This document shows positions 45,913-54,560 of a stretch of DNA of 64,000 bases, in pieces. The stretch covers positions 310,001-374,000 of the forward strand of contig NZ_QPER01000002.1 in NCBI RefSeq assembly GCF_009455635.1, in the 5' to 3' direction. Numbering within the stretch: position 1 is the first letter of the stretch; each line of letters starts with the position of its first letter. The position numbers and the translations under genes were made by a program. Below the pieces are notes generated by a model. It was not told where the DNA came from. It ran no database searches and worked only from the letters and a program-made list of their open reading frames with translations. This stretch comes from Paraburkholderia agricolaris (GTDB lineage Bacteria; Pseudomonadota; Gammaproteobacteria; Burkholderiales; Burkholderiaceae).

Positions 45913-46314
45913 ATGGCGAAGACAACCCCTGAACAGAACAAGGCGGTCGCGTTGGAAGCATTCGACACCCTGTTCAACAAGCGCGATTACGCCGCGGCCG
46001 AGCGCTTATGGACCGACCATTACATCCAGCATAGCGCCCATATCGCACCGGGACGCGACGGCCTGTTCAATCTGGTGCGCGCATTGCCGGACACCGCGCG
46101 CTATGAGAACCATCTGATGGTGGCCGAGGGCGACTACGTGGTCGCGCATGGACGCTTCTCGGGGATCGGCCGTCCCGCCGCATGGATTGCGGCCGACGTT
46201 ATCCGCTTTGAAGACGGCAAGCTTGCCGAGCATTGGGATGTTCTGCAGGACGAAGCGACTCAGGCCGAATCCGCGAGCGGCCTGCCGATGTTTGGCGAAC
46301 GGTTCCCTGCCTGA
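45913..46314 (+). CDS. SnoaL-like protein (predicted aldol-type NTF2 fold)
   Basis: A 133-residue NTF2-fold protein. The pattern EAFDTLFNKRDYAAAERLW, then HYIQHSAHIAPGRDG and FEDGKLAEHWDVLQDE is that of the predicted SnoaL-like aldol-condensation family, common beside TetR and SDR genes in proteobacteria. It leads a two-gene unit with the SDR 65 bases downstream. GAGGGACCC lies before ATG 45913. Exact activity is not established for the group. Confidence 0.88.
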   Translation: MAKTTPEQNKAVALEAFDTLFNKRDYAAAERLWTDHYIQHSAHIAPGRDGLFNLVRALPDTARYENHLMVAEGDYVVAHGRFSGIGRPAAWIAADVIRFEDGKLAEHWDVLQDEATQAESASGLPMFGERFPA

Positions 46315-46379
46315 ACGCATCAGCCTTACCTACCGCGACTTCAACTTCAACTGCAATTGCAACATCACAGGAAACGATC

Positions 46380-47135
46380 ATGAAACTCACTGGAAACACG
46401 ATCTTCATCACGGGCGGCGGTTCGGGCATTGGCCGTGGATTGGCCGAGGCGCTCCATAAGCGCGGCAACAAGGTCATCATCAGCGGCCGCCGGCGCAGCC
46501 ATCTCGACGAGGTGGTGGCGGCGAATCCCGGCATGGCAGCAATCGAACTCGACATTACCGACCCGGCGAGCATCGAGAAGGTAGCGGCGCAACTGATCGC
46601 GGACTATCCCGACCTCAACGTGCTGATCAACAATGCCGGGATCATGCAACCGGACCAGGCGGCCGGTCATATCGACGACGCGTTGCTGGTGTCCACCGTC
46701 ACGACCAACCTCATGGGACCGATCCGCATGACATCAGCGCTGATCGACCATCTCAAGAGCAGAAACGATGCTGTCGTCGCCTATACCAGTTCGGTCCTGG
46801 CTTTCGTGCCGCTGGCGGTGACGGCAGTGTATTCGTCGACCAAGGCGGCACTGCATTCATACATTCTTTCGCAGCGTTTCATGCTAAGGAATACGAAGGT
46901 TAGGGTGCTTGAAATCGCCCCGCCATGGGTGCGCACAGACCTCATGAACAGCCGCGAAGCCGAACAGGCAATGCCGCTCGAACCCTTCATCGACGAAACG
47001 ATCGCTGTGCTCGGAACGGATGTGGATGAGGTGCTGGTTGAAGGTGCGAAGCAGTTTCGTGGAAATCCGGGGCCTGGCGAGCATGCATTCGTGAACGGCC
47101 TGAATGCGCAGATGGTGGAAGTGTTCGGTGGGTGA
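46380..47135 (+). CDS. SDR family oxidoreductase (DltE-like)
   Basis: A 251-residue short-chain dehydrogenase from ATG 46380 (CACAGGAAACG upstream). Motifs: TGGGSGIG near residues 11-18, NNAG near 85, catalytic S in TSSVLA, Y and K in YSSTK. The C-terminal half (APPWVRTDL) matches the DltE-type group of short dehydrogenases. Likely co-transcribed with the SnoaL-like gene and repressed by the TetR protein. Substrate unknown; an aldehyde or quinone reductase role would suit the context. Confidence 0.9.
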   Translation: MKLTGNTIFITGGGSGIGRGLAEALHKRGNKVIISGRRRSHLDEVVAANPGMAAIELDITDPASIEKVAAQLIADYPDLNVLINNAGIMQPDQAAGHIDDALLVSTVTTNLMGPIRMTSALIDHLKSRNDAVVAYTSSVLAFVPLAVTAVYSSTKAALHSYILSQRFMLRNTKVRVLEIAPPWVRTDLMNSREAEQAMPLEPFIDETIAVLGTDVDEVLVEGAKQFRGNPGPGEHAFVNGLNAQMVEVFGG

Positions 47136-47215
47136 AAGTTTGCTTGCCGGATAGATGACGGGGCGTGGCTGCGGTTTCGCTTGCCGCGTCCCATTCATCA
47201 CGGTATTATTTTTGT

Positions 47216-47320
47216 ATGAACAGATTCCACCTCGCGTCGATTATTACCGCCGTTACCCTATCGGCGGAATAGCTCTCGACCTGAAAGTTCGCAAGCAACC
47301 CGCCCAGAAGGCGGGTTTTT
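47216..47320 (+). ncRNA. Candidate small RNA with own promoter and terminator
   Basis: A promoter-like TTGCCG (47181-47186), 17-base spacer and TATTAT (47204-47209) would start transcription near 47216. About 105 bases later comes a clean intrinsic terminator (47298-47320). Between them CCGCCG (47247) pairs with CGGCGG (47262), and outer GTCGA/TCGAC can close the stem. An 18-codon frame begins at 47216 but has no room for a ribosome site. Either a free small RNA or an attenuated leader of the kinase gene. Confidence 0.42.
47298..47320 (+). terminator. Intrinsic terminator
   Basis: ACCCGCC (47298-47304), loop CAGAA, GGCGGGT (47310-47316), then TTTT. The sequence GCCCAGAA (47302-47309) can also pair with TTCTGGGC (47324-47331) just downstream, giving an alternative, mutually exclusive hairpin before the kinase start. 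Confidence 0.8.
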
Positions 47321-47354
47321 GCTTTCTGGGCTCCTACCAGAGGACCTGGAAATC

Positions 47355-47870
47355 ATGAGCAAGAATCGGAGTAGTTCAGGCGAAGCAGCCGTGCTTCATA
47401 TGGTCTGCGGCAAAATCGCATCAGGAAAATCAACGCTGACGCACCATCTGGCGCGCACGGAGAATGCCGTGATCATCAGCGAGGATAGTTGGATGGCGCA
47501 TCTCTATCCAGGAGAAGTCCACACGCTGGAGGACTACGTACGTTGCTCGGGACGCATCAGGCGGGCGCTCTCCGGGCACGTTCAGACACTGCTGTCGGCG
47601 GGGATGTCCGTGATCCTCGATTTTCCCTTCAACACCATCAATAGCCGGGCATGGGGGCGCGAGCTATTCAGTGGCGCCAGTGTGGCACACCGGCTTCATT
47701 ACCTCGACGTCAGTGATGAGATCTGCAAGGCTCGGCTGAAGGCCCGGAACGCAGCGGGAGAGCATCCGTTCGAAACGACCGACGCTGAGTTCGACCAGAT
47801 AACCCGGTACTTTGTCCCGCCTTCGCCAGACGAAGGGTTTCAGATCGTGCTGCACGCTGCCGCGCCGTAA
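47355..47870 (+). CDS. P-loop ATP-binding kinase-like protein
   Basis: A 171-residue AAA/zeta-toxin-like small-molecule kinase. The Walker A is CGKIASGKST (about residues 18-27), a Walker B-like VILDFPFN lies near 88, and basic LID residues are in CKARLKARNAAGEHPF. Proteins of this kind phosphorylate small substrates such as antibiotics, sugars or nucleotides; the family is annotated only as ATP-binding protein. AGAGGAC precedes ATG 47355. It follows the terminator and alternative hairpin above. Confidence 0.82.
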   Translation: MSKNRSSSGEAAVLHMVCGKIASGKSTLTHHLARTENAVIISEDSWMAHLYPGEVHTLEDYVRCSGRIRRALSGHVQTLLSAGMSVILDFPFNTINSRAWGRELFSGASVAHRLHYLDVSDEICKARLKARNAAGEHPFETTDAEFDQITRYFVPPSPDEGFQIVLHAAAP

Positions 47871-47940
47871 GCCGCGCTCGATCACTTCGAGCGAGCGAGA
47901 GAGCGGGCTTCGGGGCAGGCTGCGAGCAGAAGAGCACAGC

Positions 47941-49389
47941 TCACGCAACGATCGTACTCAGGTCGTATTCTCTCGCTTCGAGTGCGGCAAGCAGAGGGTT
48001 CGGATGGGGCACCCGCTCGCGTCCTGCCGCATGGGGCACAAGGCTTCGGATGAAATTCAAAAGTTTCGTCGTCGAGGCCCCAAGCGGTGCGGCTTTACGT
48101 ATCTCAACGGCTTGAGCCGCGACCATGAGTTCCATCGCAAGGAGCGACTTGCAGAGTTCCATCGTTTCGCGAGCGCGGCGCGCTGCGACAGTAGCCATGC
48201 TGGCGCGATCGAGGTTGCCGTTCGAATGGCTGGAGCTAGCCAGTTCGGTGACCACCGGTGCGGCGAGCAGGCGCGCTTCTGATGCCAATGACTTGTGAAA
48301 CTGCGCCAGTCCGTTGAATCCGGGTAAGCCAACGCTGTCTTCCTCGATCAAGCCCGTGGGGAGTCCGGACCAGAATGAATCCGTTAATTTCGCAACGCGC
48401 TCCGTGGAGCTGGTGACGACGGGCGACAAGGCGAGCCTGACGGTATCGAGCGCCATCGACAGTGACAGCATGTCGAAGTTGGCGACCGACACTAGCGTAT
48501 CGTCCTCGATCGAAACGATAGGGTTGTTCTGACTGGCATTCAGTTCGATGGAGATCTGTTGCTCGGCGAATGCGAAGCTATCGAACGCATTTCCAAATGT
48601 AATCGGCAGCGAACGAAAACAGAGCGGGTCTTGCAGGTGACGGGGACCGCCGCTTTCCAGAATGTAGCTGCCGTCAAGCTGTGCACGGATCAGCCCGGCG
48701 GCGATCCGCAATCCTTCGAATGGCCGCGAACGGATCGCAGCGGGCGAAAGAATCGACGGGTTGGCCGCGAAACCTTCCATACTCAACGCCGAGGCGATCG
48801 TCCATGAGTTCAGCAGGCGCCGCAGATCGTCGATGGCCAGAGCGGCTGTGCCAAGCGAGAGCGCGCTGGAATTGAGAAGCGCCAGCGCTTCGCCGGAAGT
48901 CAACGTGATGTCGGCGTAAAGCGCCAAAGCCAGATCGGCCACCGGCGACATGTCGCTCTGGCCTATCGACCCCCACAGGTGTACGCGAAACATTCGGCGG
49001 CTATTGAGCGCCTCGACCAGCATTGTGGCTAGCACCGGCCGAACACCGAGTCGACCCGAGGCCATGGAGTTCACGAGAATGACCATCATCGCGCGCACAA
49101 TCTCGTCTGGCGCCGTGGGGCCGTGGCCGAAGTTGTGGGTCTGCAAAAGCCGGCGGTTGAACTCCTCGATACTTGCGGGTTCGAGCGGAACGCCTGTCTT
49201 GGCGCCCACGCTGGTTGTCACGCCGTAAATCCGATCGCCGCGGCTGACCGCCTGCTCCACGACGCGCCGGGCGGCGTGCATGCGTTCCACGGCTTCCGGA
49301 GCAAGCGCGACAGGTGCGTCGAACCGTGCAATCTCGACCACTTGCCGCGCCGTTAAGGTTTGACCATCAATGGTCACCGTTTTGCTCAT
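47941..49389 (-). CDS. HAL/PAL superfamily protein lacking the MIO-forming Ala-Ser-Gly
   Basis: A 482-residue member of the aromatic amino acid lyase superfamily, slightly shorter than HAL (about 510). The family core is present: RIYGVTTSVG with Tyr55, LLQTHNFGHG, ALALLNSSALS, LQDPLCFR with its arginine, and NASQNNPIVS. But where HAL and PAL read GSVGASGDLAPLA, this protein reads GSIGQSDMSPVA (Q144-S145-D146); the Ala and Gly needed to cyclise into the MIO electrophile are absent, and the loop after it is shortened by some 25 residues. It therefore should not use the usual ammonia-lyase chemistry. It forms a leftward pair with an MHS transporter 86 bases upstream. Confidence 0.85.
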   Translation of the reverse strand: MSKTVTIDGQTLTARQVVEIARFDAPVALAPEAVERMHAARRVVEQAVSRGDRIYGVTTSVGAKTGVPLEPASIEEFNRRLLQTHNFGHGPTAPDEIVRAMMVILVNSMASGRLGVRPVLATMLVEALNSRRMFRVHLWGSIGQSDMSPVADLALALYADITLTSGEALALLNSSALSLGTAALAIDDLRRLLNSWTIASALSMEGFAANPSILSPAAIRSRPFEGLRIAAGLIRAQLDGSYILESGGPRHLQDPLCFRSLPITFGNAFDSFAFAEQQISIELNASQNNPIVSIEDDTLVSVANFDMLSLSMALDTVRLALSPVVTSSTERVAKLTDSFWSGLPTGLIEEDSVGLPGFNGLAQFHKSLASEARLLAAPVVTELASSSHSNGNLDRASMATVAARRARETMELCKSLLAMELMVAAQAVEIRKAAPLGASTTKLLNFIRSLVPHAAGRERVPHPNPLLAALEAREYDLSTIVA

Positions 49390-49475
49390 TTAAAACTGCC
49401 TCCGGTGTGTAGGGATCTGATGCACCCGTTCGTCCAGCCGTGATCATCCACGCGAAAGAATTGAGCCTCGTCAGA

Positions 49476-50825
49476 TCAATTTGCCTTCCGTACAGATTGG
49501 CAGGCTTGCGGAACGAGATCAACGTCTTTCTCGGAAAACTCGCGATCGTCACGATCCGTTAGAGCCGTACTTATGTCGGATTCCTTATAGAACAGCAATG
49601 AAACCGCGCCGAGGATCAGAAACCCAACCAGATAGTGAGCCGGCATCAGCTTGTCGCCGGTTTTCGCGACGAGCCACGTCAGCAGAAACGGGGTGAACCC
49701 ACCCAGCAATGAAGCCGCCAGGTTATAGGTAATCGACAGGCCGGTCGAGCGCATGTGCGTTGGGAACAGTTCTGCAAGGGTTGCCGAGACGGGACCCAAT
49801 GTGGCCGCCATGAGCAACGCGAATACCAGTTCCATGATGAGTAGCGACGTGGTTGTCGGATACATGTTCAACCAGATAAACGCTGGGTAGATCAGCAACG
49901 CGAAGAGCGTGAGCGCTACCCCCATGATGATTTTCCGGCCAATTTTGTCAGACAGGTGACCAAAGTAAGGAACGAGTGCCATTCTTACCAGTAGCGATAC
50001 CGTGAGAACGATGAACGGCGCGTTCAAGGAAGTCTTGAGAGACTGAACCGCGTAGATCGGAAGGTAGGCGATCAGTACATAGACCATGATGTTCGTCACC
50101 GCGCTCAGTGCGAAAGACACGAACAGTTCCGCCGGGTAGCGCCGAAATATTTCCGCAATCGAAACTTTCTTGTGCTGCGCTTCTTTCAGGAAAATTTCGG
50201 GTTCCTGCAAATTTCGGCGAATGTAGAAACCGATCGGCCCGATGATCAGACCAAGCAGAAACGGAATTCTCCAGGCCCACGACGATAACGCCTCCGTGGT
50301 GAACACACTCGTTAGGAGAGCACCCATGAGCGTCGCCAGAAACACACCGATCGACTGCGAGAACATTTGCCAACTGCCGTAGAAACCTCGCCTTCCGGGC
50401 GGCGCGTATTCGATCAGTAGCGCGGTGGCGCTGCCGAACTCGCCACCGACCGAAATGCCCTGCAATATCCGTGAGCAGACAACAATGATCGGGGCAAGAA
50501 TGCCGACCTGGCTATAGGTCGGCGAGAATGCCAGCATGGCGGTTGAAACGAGCATCAGGAGAATTACGAAAGACAGCGCGGCCTTTCGCCCGGCACGGTC
50601 TGCATAGATGCCGATGGCAATCCCGGCTATGGGCCGCACGACGAAGCCCACGCCGAAAGTAGCCGTGGTCAGAAGCATCGAGGTAACGGGATTATCGGCA
50701 GGGAAAAACTGTTTGGCGATAATGACGGACAGGTATCCGTAGACCAGAAAATCATACCATTCCAGCGCATTGCCAACGGTAGATGCGACTACCGCTTTCC
50801 ATGGAACTTCTTTCTTGATCGCCAC
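49476..50825 (-). CDS. MHS family MFS transporter (metabolite:H+ symporter)
   Basis: A 449-residue inner-membrane protein with twelve helices. MHS signatures are plain: ASTVGNALEWYDFLVYGYLS at the N-terminus (key WYDF), GIYADRAGRKAAL after helix 2, and GGEFGSATALLIEYAP. Relatives import proline, betaine, citrate, shikimate or aromatic acids. AAGGAGGAG lies just before the start. It is upstream of, and probably co-transcribed with, the MIO-less lyase homologue, so it likely brings in that protein's substrate. Confidence 0.92.
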   Translation of the reverse strand: MAIKKEVPWKAVVASTVGNALEWYDFLVYGYLSVIIAKQFFPADNPVTSMLLTTATFGVGFVVRPIAGIAIGIYADRAGRKAALSFVILLMLVSTAMLAFSPTYSQVGILAPIIVVCSRILQGISVGGEFGSATALLIEYAPPGRRGFYGSWQMFSQSIGVFLATLMGALLTSVFTTEALSSWAWRIPFLLGLIIGPIGFYIRRNLQEPEIFLKEAQHKKVSIAEIFRRYPAELFVSFALSAVTNIMVYVLIAYLPIYAVQSLKTSLNAPFIVLTVSLLVRMALVPYFGHLSDKIGRKIIMGVALTLFALLIYPAFIWLNMYPTTTSLLIMELVFALLMAATLGPVSATLAELFPTHMRSTGLSITYNLAASLLGGFTPFLLTWLVAKTGDKLMPAHYLVGFLILGAVSLLFYKESDISTALTDRDDREFSEKDVDLVPQACQSVRKAN

Positions 50826-51177
50826 AGTCTCCTCCTTATCTGGATCTTGATTACTCTGTCCAGAATTTAAATTGACGAATTAGAAGATTGATAATGAAGA
50901 CACTGGATCAAGCCCACGGCTTGCTCCGGAATACCCTGTCTCCGATTGAATATCTGCGGGGCAGGCGGAGCCGAAAATAGATGGACTACATGTCCGCTGC
51001 CAATGAACTGGAATTTGTCCAACAATACTCGCGATAAACTCTTCTATTCGGGAAATAGTACGTTCTGCCCCGGCTGCAGCCAAGCACAACTCCGCGGAAT
51101 TCCACCTGCCGAAATGGGCGTGACGTGACGCGCGAATGTGACTGGCCGATAGCCGCATGACCGCCGCGCGTCATTCA
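50826..51177. other. Intergenic stretch between the IclR gene and the MHS transporter
   Basis: About 350 bases containing the promoter region of the leftward transporter/lyase pair. A CTGGA...TCCAG inverted repeat with a 14-base spacer lies just upstream of the transporter's ribosome site. No supported gene. Confidence 0.5.
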
Positions 51178-51945
51178 CTAATTCTCTAACTGCTCCGAAA
51201 TTCGCCGTGACACGTCGAGCAATTGGTCCAGGTACCGATCGACCACTTTCTCCGTTGTAAGCGCGGAAGAAAACCACGTGAGCCCGATAGATGCGACAAC
51301 GAATTCCTTCGCCTTCACCGGCACGGCGATGGTGCCGGACACTGGCCGCACAGTGGAATCGCGCAGCGCGTATCCGCGCTGGCGAGTTTGATCGAGCATC
51401 GCCTGGACCGCTTCGCGATCCTGCGCGAGCCGGTCCTCCGGGTGATGACTTTGCCGCACGACTTCGAGCAGCATCTCCTGTTCTTCAGACGAGCAGAACG
51501 CGAGATAGGCCCGTCCCAACGCACGCGAAACGAGGCTTAGACGCATGTTGATCGACGAATGCAGCAGCGAGAGCGGCGAATACGGAATCGTGCTGTAGCG
51601 TACGACTAGCGCGTCGACGTCGAGCATGCCGACGGCAATCGGCCACTTGATCTCTTCGGTGAGTTTGCGCACGAGCGGCGCGGCGATTTCGACTACGCGC
51701 GGCACATGGTGATAGCCCGAGTTCAGTGCGTTGACCCCGTCGAGCAGGCGGTATTCGCCGGGTCGCGCGCCGCGCGCAGCGAGACCCAGTTCTTCGAAGG
51801 TCCGCAGCAAGCGGATCAACGTGGGCTTCGGCAGTGAGGTCAACTGATGCAGGCTGTCGAGCGTCGAAACGGGCATCTGGTTCAGGGCACGCAGAAGGGT
51901 GATTGCCCTTTCTACCGCCCGGATCGAAGATTCGCGTTCCGTCAT
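51178..51945 (-). CDS. IclR family transcriptional regulator
   Basis: A 255-residue IclR regulator. The N-terminal winged helix (VERAITLLRALNQMPVSTLD, LPKPTLIRLLRTFEELGL) is followed by the effector domain with LVSRALGRAYLAFCS and the C-terminal SIGLTWFSSALT. It resembles regulators of aromatic-acid catabolism such as MhpR/PcaR relatives. It lies downstream of, and on the same strand as, the ACS transporter and HpcH aldolase, and upstream of the transporter/lyase pair; either set, or the rightward porin operon, may be its target. Confidence 0.9.
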   Translation of the reverse strand: MTERESSIRAVERAITLLRALNQMPVSTLDSLHQLTSLPKPTLIRLLRTFEELGLAARGARPGEYRLLDGVNALNSGYHHVPRVVEIAAPLVRKLTEEIKWPIAVGMLDVDALVVRYSTIPYSPLSLLHSSINMRLSLVSRALGRAYLAFCSSEEQEMLLEVVRQSHHPEDRLAQDREAVQAMLDQTRQRGYALRDSTVRPVSGTIAVPVKAKEFVVASIGLTWFSSALTTEKVVDRYLDQLLDVSRRISEQLEN

Positions 51946-52086
51946 CGTATCGCCTTGCCTGGGTGGTCGGGCGCACGTCGATCAATCTGACGCTTGCCCG
52001 TCAACAAACCCGGATTATCGCAGTTTTTGATGTACCTGGACCGGCCGTGCCGAGCTCGGTGGCCACGCCACGGATTTGGCCCGCAA

Positions 52087-52818
52087 TCAGGCCATCAACG
52101 TCAGTGCGCCCTTGCGAAGCAGCGACTGATCCGATCCGATCACGAACCACGTCGCGCCCATCTGCTCGAATTCGGCGCACTCGTCGACCTCGCCGACGGC
52201 GACGCCTGGCGTCTTGCCGGCACGCCGTGCGATATCGAGTACCTGGACGGTAGCCTGCATCACTTCGGGCGCACGGGCGCTGGTCAGGCCAAACGACAAA
52301 GCCAGATCAGCGCGGCCGACGAAGAGGCCGGATACGCCGTCCACGTTCGCGATTTCATGCGCGGCGGCACAGCCCGCGCGGCTCTCGATCTGGCACATCA
52401 CCACGGTGCCGTTGCCTGCCGCGACGGCCTTCTGCATGCCCATCGCACCGTAACCGGCAAAGCGGGGCGAACTGGAGAAGCCGCGTTCACCGTCGATAAA
52501 ACGCGTGCGGGCGACCAGCGTGCGCGCGTCGTCCGCGGAGTCGACGTGCGGCACCAACAGTCCCGAGGCGCCGAGATCGAGCGCGGACTGGATCGTCGCG
52601 GCGCTCATGTCGGGAATCCGCACGAACAGCGGCAAATTCACGGAGCGCGCGGCGATCACCATCACGTCGAGCGTGGCACGGTCGAACGGCGCGTGTTCTG
52701 CGTCGATCACCGCGAAGTGGAGTCCCGCGCCACCGAGAATCTCGATGATCTGTGGCGCGCCGGTTTTGACGAAAGTGCCGATCTGGCGCGTGGAGGTGTC
52801 GTGCGTGCTGGTAGACAT
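52087..52818 (-). CDS. HpcH/HpaI family class II aldolase
   Basis: A 243-residue aldolase, a little short of the 250-267 of HpaI. Metal-dependent retro-aldol enzymes of this family split hydroxy-keto diacids to pyruvate plus an aldehyde. Visible are FAVIDAEHAPFD (catalytic His region, about 37-48), the phosphate/carboxylate-binding ASGLLVPHVDSA, and CQIESRAG with the metal glutamate, then GVSGLFVGRADLALSFG with the metal aspartate. It is 31 bases after the ACS transporter gene and ahead of the IclR gene. It is a likely last step of the catabolic route encoded around it. Confidence 0.92.
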   Translation of the reverse strand: MSTSTHDTSTRQIGTFVKTGAPQIIEILGGAGLHFAVIDAEHAPFDRATLDVMVIAARSVNLPLFVRIPDMSAATIQSALDLGASGLLVPHVDSADDARTLVARTRFIDGERGFSSSPRFAGYGAMGMQKAVAAGNGTVVMCQIESRAGCAAAHEIANVDGVSGLFVGRADLALSFGLTSARAPEVMQATVQVLDIARRAGKTPGVAVGEVDECAEFEQMGATWFVIGSDQSLLRKGALTLMA

Positions 52819-52849
52819 GGATGATGGATGAAAGCGGATTGGAAGCGCC

Positions 52850-54172
52850 CTATCGGGACGCGGTCTGGTTGACCGGCGCATGAACTCGCGTAGCCTTCAA
52901 CGCGAGCGCGGTGCAGCCGAGCAACAGCAGGCAAAGGGCGGGCAGCAGCATGGCGTAGCCGGGATGGCCGAACGCCTTGTCGATCCACGGCATCGCGTTC
53001 TGGGCGAGAAAGCCGCCGAGGTTGCCGATGCTGCTAATCGCGGCGAGGCTGGTGGCGGCGCGCCGTCCGCTGAAATATTTCGACGGCAACGACCAGAAGC
53101 ACGGCAGCAGCAGCGACGTGCACGGCGTGCCGATCACAAGCGCGACATAGCGTGCCACCGGATCGCTCACCAGCAGGCTGGCCACAAAGGCCACACAACC
53201 CACCATGCCGATGGTCGCGGCGGCCAGGCGTACCTGGCTTTCATTCTTCAGCGTGCGCGGCACGATCAGCAAAAGCGCGGCGGTCAGTGCCCACGGAATC
53301 ATCGTGAGCAGACCGTTGAGCGAACTTGAGACACCGAATCCCTTGATCACGGTCGGCAGCCAGTAAATGAGGCCGTAAAGCGACGTGAGCAGACACGTGT
53401 AGCCGAGCGCAAATGCCTGCACCTTGCGGTCGCACAGCACGCTCCAGACACTGCCTTCGTGATGAGCGGCCGGCGCTTCATCGGCGACCATGCGCGCAAG
53501 GTGACTGCGCTCCTGCGGGTCGAGAAACGACGCTGTCTCCACACTGCGCGGCAGGTAGAACAGCACGATCGGCGCGAGCACGAGCGCAAGCAGGCCGGTG
53601 ACGATAAACACCCATTGCCAGCCCGCGTGGTGCCAGACGCCGTCGAGCGAGAGGAGCAGGCCGCCGAAAGCCGAGCCGAGCATGTTGCCAAGCGCACTGC
53701 CGAGCGTCAGAAGCGCGATTGCGCGCACCTGGTAGCGGCGCGGAAACCACACGGTCAGGTAGTAGACGATGCCGGGATACAAGCCGGCTTCCGCCGCGCC
53801 GACCAGAAACCGCAGCGCCGCGAACATCGAACCCGACGAGATGTACGCGATGAGCAAGGTCGCGATGCCCCAGCTCAGCACAATGCGGAAAATCCACTTC
53901 GGCGCGCCGAAGCGATGGACGCCGAGCGCGCTCGGAATCTCGAAGATCAGATAGCCGATGAAGAACAGCGACGACGCCAGACCGTAAGCCGTTTCGGTCA
54001 TGCCAATCTGATGCACCATCTGCAACTTCGCGAAGCTGACGTTCATCTTGTCGATGACCGACACCAGATACGTGACCAGAATCAGCGGCATGATGCGCCA
54101 CCATACGCGCCGGATCAGGCGTTCGTCGTGCGTCACTGCCTGGCTAAGCGCCGGGGCAACCGAAATCTCCAT
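52850..54172 (-). CDS. MFS transporter, anion:cation symporter (ACS) family
   Basis: A 440-residue inner-membrane protein with twelve helices. The ACS family hallmarks are YLVSVIDKMNVSFAK near the N-terminus, IFEIPSALGVHRFGAPKWI and RFLVGAAEAGLYPGIVYYLTVWFP. Relatives carry phthalate, tartrate, glucarate or hydroxyphenylacetate. It leads the leftward transporter-aldolase-IclR set and is divergent from the porin, so outer- and inner-membrane uptake are encoded side by side. Confidence 0.92.
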   Translation of the reverse strand: MEISVAPALSQAVTHDERLIRRVWWRIMPLILVTYLVSVIDKMNVSFAKLQMVHQIGMTETAYGLASSLFFIGYLIFEIPSALGVHRFGAPKWIFRIVLSWGIATLLIAYISSGSMFAALRFLVGAAEAGLYPGIVYYLTVWFPRRYQVRAIALLTLGSALGNMLGSAFGGLLLSLDGVWHHAGWQWVFIVTGLLALVLAPIVLFYLPRSVETASFLDPQERSHLARMVADEAPAAHHEGSVWSVLCDRKVQAFALGYTCLLTSLYGLIYWLPTVIKGFGVSSSLNGLLTMIPWALTAALLLIVPRTLKNESQVRLAAATIGMVGCVAFVASLLVSDPVARYVALVIGTPCTSLLLPCFWSLPSKYFSGRRAATSLAAISSIGNLGGFLAQNAMPWIDKAFGHPGYAMLLPALCLLLLGCTALALKATRVHAPVNQTASR

Positions 54173-54560
54173 CTCTCCTCCAACGTAGCGCGCCGGTTGG
54201 TCGCGCTTGAGGTGCGCGGCGCCGGCTTTTATCTGGTGGCGAGCCCCTTCTGAACGAAGCCGGACCCAAGGTGAGCAATCCTATGTCCCGCCGACGCCGG
54301 GATTCAAGCATGAATCAGAAAGATTTCGCATGGCGGAATCCATGCCGAACCGGTCATTTTTTCAGGGCCAGGTGGCAGGTCGTGCTTTTCGTTCTGCGGA
54401 AAGTTTCTGAAACGCGCTTGGACCGGCGCGTATCGCGTGGAACCATACGAGGCGTCGAACGTGATAGCCGCCAATAGCGTGCGTTCGCCGACTTTGAAAA
54501 GCCGAAAAACTGACAGTCCGTGACGCAACGCGAACGGGCCAAGACACGGAGGAGACCTCG
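54173..54560. other. Divergent promoter region between the ACS transporter and the porin
   Basis: About 390 bases. It carries GTTTCTGAAAC (54403-54413), an 11-base palindrome of the type bound by IclR proteins, and GGAGGAG before the porin. No supported gene; short frames here lack ribosome sites. Confidence 0.5.

Noticed and set aside
47216..47272. An 18-codon frame inside the candidate small RNA, considered as a leader peptide
   Set aside because: The predicted transcript start coincides with its ATG, leaving no ribosome site; no run of regulatory codons is present.
53459..54253. A 264-codon open frame antisense to the ACS transporter
   Set aside because: Highly charged, no domain; the opposite strand is a clear twelve-helix transporter.
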